Shown one piece after another: positions 55,616-64,000 of a DNA stretch of 64,000 bases; position 1 is the stretch's first letter, and every line of letters begins with the position of its first letter. The stretch comes from Panopea generosa (Eukaryota; Mollusca; Bivalvia; Adapedonta; Hiatellidae), in NCBI GenBank assembly GCA_029582155.1, contig CM055907.1:13413492-13477491 (forward strand), written 5' to 3'. A program made the translations under genes and the position numbers. The notes under the pieces are model-generated. The model searched no databases and had not been told where the DNA came from. It saw only the letters and a program-made list of their open reading frames with translations.

Positions 55616-55915
55616 CCCATATTCCGACTGCCATAATGTACTAGCTACACAGACTGCTATACTAAACTTATCATACCGATTGCCATACTAAACCCTCAAT
55701 ATACACCTCCATCTTAAAGTTTACCCATTATACATACACACTGCCATGCCTACTGCCATATATAACCCGGGCATACTTTACCAGCAACACGGATTGCCTC
55801 ACTACACCGGCTACCAAACTAAACCAACACAATGACTGCCATACTGAACCTGCCATACTAACTACCATACTAAACCCGTCATACCGACTCCCATTGTTAC
55901 TAAACCCAACATACC
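55616..55915 (+). repeat. Detached remnant of the 26-bp minisatellite
   Basis: GACTGCCATA, CATACTAAACC and related words continue here in degenerate form after the 54545-55612 insertion. Confidence 0.75.
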
Positions 55916-56115
55916 AACAGGATTTCTTATCTTATAAACCAAAAGAAGTAAAGATGTGAGCTAAGTTAAAAAAATTGGACCGGACCCCCGAGTTGTCATT
56001 AGTGGAGTTTTCTACCCTTGAATAGGAAAAAAATGTTATGTTTCTCAAATAAAAGATATTTTTATGATTCGATTTTATAAAGCTTTGATATGTGTCAATA
56101 CAGGTGAGATAATGA

Positions 56116-56280
56116 GAATTACTGCCCATGCCAAAGGGTGCTAGTTCAATCCCCTACTCAACCCGATGCTTCTCATAAAACATCACTGGTTCTACCCAGG
56201 AAATGGACTTGAGAGCAGTTCATATAAGCTGAGCTTTCATTGCAATCTCGAGCTAAAATCTATTAGTATAAACAACGAAA
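56116..56280 (+). mobile_element. tRNA-derived SINE, family B, damaged head
   Basis: B box AGTTCAATCCC, ACCCGATGCTTCTCATAAAA, ACTGGTTCTACCC, AAGCTGAGCTTTCATTGC. The 5' tRNA-like part is lost or unrecognisable. Confidence 0.65.
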
Positions 56281-56681
56281 AGAACACAAAAACTTAATCA
56301 ATTTCCAGAGACAAATATACAAAAAAGATCTTTCAATCGTTTACAGTAATTCATTTATTTTGTATATAAATCTTACCAATATCATTGTCTTCTTTTTTTA
56401 TGAAAAGGTCACTCTAAGGGTCTCTTTTCAACAGACTAGCAAACATTTCCCTTTTAGATTGTCTCTTTGAACATTTCTTACACATAAAGGGAGACAACTC
56501 TTACGATTTTTCCTAGGTACGGTATAAGACCCAGTAACCGGGGACCATTGTCGTAATCGACGAATGCCGGATTATGGTTACGGAAAAATGACGTAGATCG
56601 CATAATTTATGATTTTAGTACTTTTGTCGGGGTGTTCCCGGTTGTAAGATGTGTATTCATATGAATATCCAAAGTTGACAC

Positions 56682-56685
<4 letters not shown>

Positions 56686-56719
<34 letters not shown>

Positions 56720-56730
56720 CACACACACAG
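56686..56730 (+). repeat. (CA)n microsatellite
   Basis: About 20 CA dinucleotides with one TATA interruption. Confidence 0.95.
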
Positions 56731-56759
56731 ACATCAATATAACTATAAGTATTTTAGTA

Positions 56760-58898
56760 GGTCTTGGAAAATGTAACATTTATTTGTGATATTGATGCCA
56801 TTGTACACGTCTTAGTTAAACTTTTAATAGATTGTTTTCACAAGTGAATACCCAGAAAGTTGGTGTGAATCCCTTATTTCGGTACTTCACAAAAAGGGTG
56901 ATATAAACAATACAGGTAATTATAGAGGTATTTCATAGCAAAATGTTTTAAGCAAATTATATTGTGCAGTATTGGTAGCTAGACTAAATTTCTTTGCATA
57001 CATGTACCAAAAGATTTCTGAAAGTCAAAGTGGGTTTAAAGTTGGATATTCTATTGTCGACAATGCTTTTGTTTTAAGATCCATTATTGAACGTTACTTA
57101 AATCGGAAAAGAAGTAAACTATATGTAGTATTTGTCAATTTTCAGAAATGTATTGATACTATTGACAGATCTTTATGGTGGCAAATTTAAGAAATGCTGG
57201 AATAAAATGTAGACTGTTTCATGCACTCCAAAGTATGTATAGATATGTTAAAGCATGTGTAAGATTGAAAAGCACTAGCAGTGAATATATGAACTTTACA
57301 ATAGGTCTAAGCCAAGGGTGTCTGGCCAGTCCAATATTATTCTTATTTTTTATTGATGAGCTTGAAAGTATAATGAAAAATAGCACTAGTCAAGGTATTT
57401 AATTACACCCAGACATAACTCAGGTATTGTTGTTAATGTTCGCAGATGATCTAGCTCTCCATGCAGACACTGTTGTTGGATTAAAAAGACAGTTAAATGT
57501 GTTGTTTGAATTTTGTGATACAAATATAAACTGAAAGTAAATGAATCAAAAACAAAAGTTGTAGTGTTAAAAAATGGCGGTATTCTGTAAAGGCATGTGA
57601 CATGGACTTATAATAATGTAAAACTTGACGTAGTAAATAGTTTTTATTATGATGGTGTTACCTTTACAAGACAATTATCATTAACAAACATGGTAAAGGA
57701 ACTTTTTATTAAAGGTAAACGTATTTTTATCTCAATCTTAAGCTCCTCATATGGTTCTGGACAACTGCCCAAAACCGTATTTTTCAAAATATTTTATACT
57801 AAAATCTGTCCACAGTTGTTATTCGGAGCCGAAGTGTGGGGTTTAGAAACGTTTATCGATTTAGAAAGGGTCCAGTATTACGCTTGTAAGCGGTTCATGT
57901 GTGTAAAACAAAAAAACATGTTATGCTGTTGCTTTGGGAGACTGTTTTAGATTCTCACTTTTTATTGAAACATACAAATCCTGTATAAAGTATTGGTTTG
58001 AAATACTAAAAATGCCAAAAGAAATATTTGTTAGAAAGTGTTATTTGATGATGGTAAATGATGATAGAAACGGTAATAAGAATTGGGTATCCATACTTAA
58101 ACATGTTTTACAAAGTAGCGGTTTTGGTAATGTATGGGAAAATCAAGATGTTGGTCATGAGATGTATTTTATAAACATTTACAAGTAGGTTAAAAGATCA
58201 ATATCTACTAGACTGGAATGGAACTGTTACTGGAACTCAAAACTCAGTACTTACTATATAAAGTTTAAACAATGTTTTGCATATGAAAAGTATCTCGATG
58301 TGCTAAATATTAGAACATTTCATCTTATCTATGCAAGCTTCAGATCGAGTTCTCATGACCTGGAAATTGAAAGGGGTCGTTACAGAAATATAGAAAGAGA
58401 TCGAAAGTTATGTACATTGTGTGATGTAAATGTTGTAGAAGATGAGTTTCACTTTTTACTGTGTTGCAATATATATATACAGATTTAAGGGAGAAGCATA
58501 TTTGCCAGATAAATATTTTAATAATCCAACTGACCTTAAGTTTACCATTTTAATGGCATCACAAAATTACAGTTTGATAAAATCGGTAGCCACTTATCTC
58601 CATTATGTCTTTAAGAGACAAAAAGAAGTTCTATGTGTTACTAGTTAAAATATACCATTATGCCTTCAAAAATACGAAAAGAAGTTCTATGTGTTACTAG
58701 TTAAGCTATACATTAATGTATATGTACTATGCTATAATATTTCTGTTTTATGCATGTATGACTGTATATAAATGATATTATACTTCGTGTAATCTTGAAA
58801 AATCACGTACTGTTTTGTTAACATTTATTTGTATAAAAACATGTTGCATAGGCTGGTGGCCTTAAAGCAAATAAACTATTTGTCATTGTCATTTGTCA
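56760..58898 (+). pseudogene. Non-LTR retrotransposon reverse transcriptase region, decayed
   Basis: Pieces in shifting frames give the usual reverse-transcriptase order: YPESWCESLISVLHKKGD, NYRGIS, SQSGFKVGYSIVDN, LYVVFVNFQK, LSQGCLASPILF, and the catalytic FADDLAL at 57439-57459. The C-terminal region includes EVWGLE, ERVQYYACKRFM, KNWVSILKHVL and FRSSSHDLEIERGRYRNI, followed by CTLCDVNVVEDEFHFLLCC. The conserved Asp of the first catalytic block is Asn (FVNFQK for FVDF). The 3' end is a short ATTTGTCATTGTC-type tail. 5'-truncated, with many stops and frameshifts. The family is near the CR1/jockey-like elements common in bivalves. Confidence 0.88.
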
Positions 58899-59164
58899 AC
58901 CACTAGAACACCGCCACTCCTGTACAACATGCCATTTACAAGATAAAATTATGTTGTTTATGTTACTCTTTCATTTAAAATCTACAACAAAATTGTTATA
59001 AAGTGGAGAAGGGATGGGTGCTTGGTGAAACATTTCACATATTTAAACACTTGCTGAACGACCATATCAGCAGCATGATAAACATATAAAAGCCGGGTAG
59101 GAACTTAAGATACCAAGATTCCGTGACATTAGTTGTGCCAAAGAGACCGGCACAGTGATGTGTG

Positions 59165-59268
59165 GTAATCAAAGGTTTATCTTATCTGCGAGTTATGGAA
59201 TGCTCTACCTGGCAACATCAGAGATGTCAGTACACTGACTGCATTTAAAAGGGTTTTCTTTCTTCTTT
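59165..59268 (+). pseudogene. C-terminal fragment of a second LINE
   Basis: CELWNALPGNIRDVSTLTAF then KRVFFLL and stop. It matches the LWNSLP..I..S...FK C-terminus typical of CR1/jockey-type reverse transcriptases and is unlike the C-terminus of the neighbouring element. It ends in a (TA)n run. Confidence 0.6.
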
Positions 59269-59524
59269 AGATATATATATATATATATCGTTACTGATGT
59301 TTGTTTTAATCAGATTTATAAGCAATATTTTACTACAAATCTTACAATGTTTTATATGTAATCATTTATATTACTTTACATGTACATTTTTTTTCTTTTA
59401 ATAGTTTAATCAAATAAGCAGCATTTTATCCAAGGTCTATGAATATTCATATATCTTTAATTGTTTATATTAGATTGCATGTATATTCTATTCTGTAATC
59501 ACTCTTGAACGTATACGCATAAAA

Positions 59525-59800
59525 AGATGGTACAATAATAAAAATAATAAAAATAATTATAAAAATAATAATGATAATAATAATAATAATGATATTTATA
59601 TTAATAATAATAACAATTATAATAATAATAATGTAATAATTATAATAATAATAATAATGTAATAATGATAATAATAATAATGATAATAATAATATAATGA
59701 TAATAATACTACTACTACTACTACTAATAATAATAATAATGATAAATAATAATATAATAATAATATAATGATGATAATAATGATAATAATATGTCGATAA
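59525..59800. repeat. (TAA/AAT)n microsatellite region
   Basis: About 275 bp of AATAAT, TGATAATAA and CTACTACTA triplets. The poly-Ile minus frame through it is an artefact. Confidence 0.95.
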
Positions 59801-60195
59801 AAACAATAATGCTATGTTACCATATTTCTTTTTGTATCTAGTGCTATAGCATTTGGCCAGGAGTCAAGTATATCTTTCTACAATAGATCATGAATATTAT
59901 TCTATACCTGTGAGTGTATAGCCAATTACTTACTTCTGATGCTACCACGTGAAAATTTAAGATGGCGGCTAAAAAAAAAGGAATTATTTAGTAGAAATTT
60001 CAACGATTAAAACAACCGACAAAATGTTCTGCATTACAAACACAATGAGAAAATCAAAATATCTGTCACTGCAACTTCCGCTATTCGTCTGCCGCTTTGA
60101 ACTCACGTTTTATTTATTTAAAAGGATCTAGATTTTTCTGTACTCTTTTGATAAATTTCTTTCAGATTGAGGTATAGAATAAAAATATCTTTTCA

Positions 60196-60648
60196 CAGTG
60201 TTTTCACAATATGGGAATATATTGTACGAGTACGTATTGTGGTGAAAACCATATTGGACGAGACGCCATAAACGTATTGTGGTATTCTGGTGAAAACCAT
60301 ATTGGACGAGACGCCGTAGTACGTATTGACTATATTGGACGAGACGCCGTAGTACGTATTGTGGTATTGTGGTAAAAACCATGTTTGACGAAACGCCGTA
60401 GTACGTATTGTGGTATAAACCATATTGGACAAGACGCCGTAGTACGTATTGACTATATTGGACGAAACGCCGTAGTACGTATTGACCATATTGGACGAGA
60501 CGCCGTAGTACGTATTGTGGTAAAAACCATGTTTGACGAGACGCCGTAGTACGTATTGTGGTAAAACCCATATTGGACGAGATGCCTACTATGGTTTTCA
60601 TCACAATACGGACGAGTACAATATATTCCCATATTGTACAAAACACTG
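60196..60648. mobile_element. Inverted-repeat element with internal copies of its own end
   Basis: Left end CAGTGTTTTCACAATATGGG continues AATATATTGTACGAG. The right end is its near complement, finishing AAAACACTG; the arms are about 65 bp. Between them the segment CATATTGGACGAGACGCCGT plus AGTACGTATTG is repeated about 8 times in direct orientation. The arms' inner part supplies the repeat. There is no intact transposase, so this is a MITE of unknown superfamily. No clear target duplication was seen. Confidence 0.75.
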
Positions 60649-60699
60649 TAAAATAACTTATATAAGTATTGATCACAATGTCAGTAACGGTCACTATTG

Positions 60700-61960
60700 A
60701 ACTATCCCATGACGGTGAATGCTGCCATACGTTGTACTATTTGTAATGGTGATATCCTATACAGTCTGGTCCTGTTTTTTCCCCTTCCAAAACCTTTTGA
60801 TGGCCAATCGAATTTCATCTTCGGTTATCTCAGTATTAAATATAAAATCTTCAATGTCATATATTGGTTCGTTGAACTCTATGTCTATCAGTATATTTAC
60901 TTCTTCATTCAGGTTTGCAGTTTCTGGGTTCAAAAGTTTATCAAAATGATTGACCCATTTTTCAGTCGTTGTATTGTTCTCAACTTTGTGACCGCGTTTT
61001 GTCATTGATTTGAGTCTAGACCATAATGACTTAGAATCATTTATATTAACTATTAATGCATCTAATTGTTTTTCAGTGTATATATTTTGTTTAATTTTAC
61101 ACATATTTTTAAATTCGTTTCTGGCACTTATATATCTTTGTTAATTTTGCTCAGTGTTATTTTTTCTATATTGTCACAATAGACGATATTTTAAACGTTT
61201 GCTTTCATAACAACTCTCGTCAAACCATTTTGGCTGTGATTTAACATACCGTTTTGGTTGACTTTCAAACTGTTTACCAGCATATTTCAGCATATCAGTA
61301 AACGATGATGAAATTTGATTTATATCAGATTTAGTATTTTCTATTCCAATGCACATATCATTAATGAAATTGTTTTAAATACATTTGCAAGGTTTTCTTG
61401 AAATGTTTCCTTCATATGCAAAGATATATTGTAACACGGATATGTTCTATAATGTTTATTATCTTTTAGATCGTTATCAGTGTGTAGTGTTGCTATTGTT
61501 AATGACGTAATTATTGGAAAATGTTAAGAATCCCATCGATGTCCAACTCGGTCTTTATTGACAAACTGTATGAGATTTCTTGATCATAAACAATAATCAA
61601 TAACACTGCAACCAATCGTCGATGTGTATGTAAAGTTTCCAACTGTTTTGTTATCACGAACATTAAGGATGTACGTTGAATACAATTTACATAATTCAAT
61701 CAAGTTTCTACCACATGCATTTACAGTTTTGTCACTTGATACACGTGTCTCCTCAACAGAGCTACTAAAGACACCATTGTAATCTTCAAGTTCATTTACA
61801 TTTTCAACTGTTTTTATACATTCACTTTGTTCACCTATTCTTCCGTTTAGGTCACCTAAGATTATATCCGTAGATTTTATTTTTAATCAGATTTCGTCTA
61901 TATTTATAGAGTTGGTTAACTGTACTCGTAACAATAGACACGGTTGATAATTACAGCCTA
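60700..61960 (-). pseudogene. LINE endonuclease and linker region, decayed
   Basis: On minus: IILGDLNGRIGEQSE (endonuclease-type GDxN motif), then VNACGRNLIELCKLYSTY and DNKTVGNFTYT, then a linker containing PKWFDESCYESKRLKYR and KSLWSRLKSMTKRG, ending ITEDEIRLAIKRFWKGK. This is the part of a non-LTR ORF2 that precedes the reverse transcriptase. Frameshifts and stops separate the pieces. It stops about where the 56760-58898 fragment begins in the protein. Confidence 0.8.
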
Positions 61961-62530
61961 TCACAATGAACACAATGTTATTAAACTGGTTTTATCAATA
62001 GTGTTTATATATATAGCGTTGGTATTGAAAAAAGTCAATTGTTTCTAAGTAACTAATTATTTTTTAAATCATCTAGGCAACATAAAATGCATACCTTTAC
62101 CCGTATGTTCGTATATTCTTTTGTTTGAAAAATAGTCCACTTTTTATCACTTATAATACAATGTTTTTTCGCTCACAAAGGTAAACAAACCCAACAGGTG
62201 TTCACGTACTTTATCTATCTGGTTAAGCATACGTGTTCCTAGTTTCGTTCGGAAATTTTCAAACGCATTTCCACAGTACCTGCTTGGGCAAGGGACTGTG
62301 AAAGTATGCAATCCTTCGGAGGCAAGTTAAAGCAGTCGGCCCGTGTACAGCGAGAGTCATACCCAGTGTATATGAAATATCTCACTGAACTATTTGTTAA
62401 TCAGTGAGGCAAGTGCCAGTAATCCTGTGCACGTTTTGCCTGTACGTGGTCATCGCAAGAGGGTGTTGCAGTATGAGTAGATAGACAGATAGTAGTGTGT
62501 AGGTTTACATGAACGTCAATGTTGCACTTA
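61961..62530. other. No supported feature
   Basis: AT-rich, then a more balanced patch at 62270-62470 without a recognisable frame or RNA gene. Confidence 0.35.
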
Positions 62531-62695
62531 CAATGAAACCTGTCTTAGGAAGCCAGTCAAGAGAAGGGGCTAAATTGACATTTTAAGAAAGGTTGTTGCT
62601 TAATACAGGTTAATTTACTCTGAAAACATAGAAATGGGAAATAGAAAATATGACTGCTAAAGACAAGTGACTGCTTAATAGAGGTGACTTATTTT
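62531..62695. mobile_element. MITE, diverged inverted copy of 23732-23913
   Basis: AACCTGTCTTAGGAAGCC, GGTTGTTGCTTAATACAGGT, AAATGGGAAAT and AAGACAAGTGACTGCTTAAT are the complement of blocks in the earlier MITE, in the same order. The outermost termini are eroded, and the right end runs into a minisatellite. Confidence 0.7.
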
Positions 62696-62900
62696 ATATG
62701 GAACCAAGATCAAATCTCAACTGTGTAGTGAGACCTTATTTTATATAGAATTAAAAACAAAATTCAACTGTGTAGTGAGACCTTATTTAAATAGAACCAA
62801 GAACAAAATTCAGCTGTGTAGTGAGACCTTATTTTATATTGAATCAAGCTCAAAATTCAACTGTATAGTGAGACCTTATTTTATATAGAACCAATTTTAT
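62687..62900 (+). repeat. 47-bp minisatellite, ~4.5 copies
   Basis: The unit reads ACCTTATTTTATATAGAACC then AAGAACAAAATTCAACTGTG and TAGTGAG. A further copy stands alone at about 62982-63030 after an ~80-bp unrelated segment. Confidence 0.85.
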
Positions 62901-63030
62901 GTACGGATACCTTCCTGCTATTGTAAAGAATACTTTAAAAAAGAGTTTATGGCAAATAAATTTTAACGTTGAAATATTAGACCTTATTTTATATAGAACC
63001 AAGAACAAAATTCAACTGTGTAGTGATACC

Positions 63031-64000
63031 TGAATGCTCCATATACTTGTCCATAACGTTAGCAATTTCTGTGTCACTATCTGTATAATTTGATTGCGCT
63101 TTTTATTGTTTTAAACGGTTTGTTTTACACCAATCGAGTCACCCTTAAAGTGTTCTTGTGTATAACAATTAATTAATATGCGGATAAAGTGTTCTTCATA
63201 TAGCACCATTTTCTTTTATGTTTGAAATATATATTTGTTACTAAACATTTCTTTGTTTTACAATATACACATGTGGATGCTGTCGTATTTGTAAAAGTAA
63301 TATTCTAGTCTGACATGTTATACATTTGATTACAATATCTCGTTTTATGATGTGACGCCGGGGGAAAGAGCGAGGTTGGGTGCATCTGTTATCGAGGTCT
63401 GAGCTCCCCAGTGGCGTTTTTGTTACTGGCAATTCTAAAGCGTTGACCGCTGTTGTCACTTCTTATCTATATATGCATTGTACTTTTTATTCCAGTTTTA
63501 AGTATTCTGTATATTAATTGCGTTCAAACTGCTTTTGTGGAGGCGTCTTTTAAATACTGCATCTCCTGTTGGGTATAGTTTTTTCTATTTTTTTACTACA
63601 GGACATCTCACATTTAGTGGTGCGGGGTATCGAACCCTAGACGGATATGTTTCATTGCAATAGTAGAGTACACTCAACAAAAGTTGTAATCGGTTACCTG
63701 CATATTTTGACATTTCGTCAACACGAGTTTGCTAATCCGATATTTTAATTTACACTGTATTGAACAAATCCATTTGGTATATTTTTAGAAAATTTCATTT
63801 AAATTCAGACAGGAATAAGCATGTCAAACATTTTTTAAATGTACCACTTGCAAAGTCAAAATTCTGAATTGCATCAGTAACAAGGTGATACTTCCCGACC
63901 TCATTGACCTTGAACCAATTTAATATGTATGATGTTTGTTTAAAAAACAAGACATCTCTCTCATCCACATATTTTGATGCATTTTTATTCGAACGTTAAC
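63031..64000. other. No supported gene; possible SINE head at 63600-63650
   Basis: AT-rich. GGGGTATCGAACCCTAGAC at 63627 is a B-box-like word on minus and could be a SINE remnant. The minus frame at 63241-63459 overlaps a GC-richer patch (63355-63460) but has no recognisable domain. Confidence 0.35.

Noticed and set aside
59465-59806. Poly-Ile/Tyr minus frame of 113 codons
   Set aside because: Translation of a TAA/AAT microsatellite.
60128-60694. 188-codon minus frame with repeated RRLVQYG/YYGVSSN units
   Set aside because: Runs through the internal direct repeats of the inverted-repeat element; three overlapping frames are open, which marks a repeat rather than a gene.
56760-61960. Single LINE with a twin-priming 5' inversion
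   Set aside because: In twin priming the inverted 5' part lies upstream of the 3' part; here it lies downstream, with other elements between.
63241-63459. 72-codon minus frame over a GC-richer patch
   Set aside because: No recognisable domain, partner exon or conservation that I can see; left as unannotated.

Overview
The window looks like nuclear DNA from an AT-rich, repeat-laden invertebrate genome, most probably a bivalve mollusc. This rests on GT-AG split genes, tRNA-derived SINEs of types I recognise from bivalves, Tc1-like, pogo-like and CR1/jockey-like transposon remnants, and very long minisatellites. I cannot name the species. There are no bacterial operons, rRNA genes or CRISPR arrays.

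One gene can be reconstructed almost completely, on the minus strand from 23259 down to about 640. Thirteen exons join with matching phases into one open frame of about 590 codons. They encode a signal peptide (23190-23259), a W-x2-A-x3-C module (16946-17143), a WSC domain with all eight cysteines split over two exons (16364-16485 and 14023-14158), a second and longer W/C module (12303-12650), a Ser/Thr-rich stalk (5755-5874), one transmembrane helix (4003-4084), and a cytoplasmic tail built from five intact tandem copies of one symmetric phase 2-2 exon plus a sixth, decayed copy that supplies the stop codon. It reads as a type I cell-surface receptor with a WSC ectodomain and a repeat-expanded, tyrosine-containing tail. 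No single open reading frame reveals it, because every exon is short.

The introns and flanks are full of repeats: three tRNA-derived SINE families plus relic SINE heads inside the tail-exon array, a broken Tc1-like transposase (14681-15766), a fold-back element (17164-17868), GGTA/GGCA tetranucleotide arrays, and dispersed repeats of unknown type.

From 33.5 to 47.8 kb a single 31-bp minisatellite runs for about 14.25 kb (roughly 460 copies). It is followed by an unrelated 31-bp array (48.76-49.66 kb) and a 26-bp array (51.3-54.5 kb) that a transposable repeat has split. Between the last two lie two plus-strand exon-like segments (50581-50692 and 51026-51133) that join in frame into a cysteine-rich C-terminus. 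The last 8 kb holds pieces of non-LTR retrotransposons (reverse transcriptase on +, endonuclease/linker on -), an inverted-repeat element and a minisatellite that starts at the end of a MITE.
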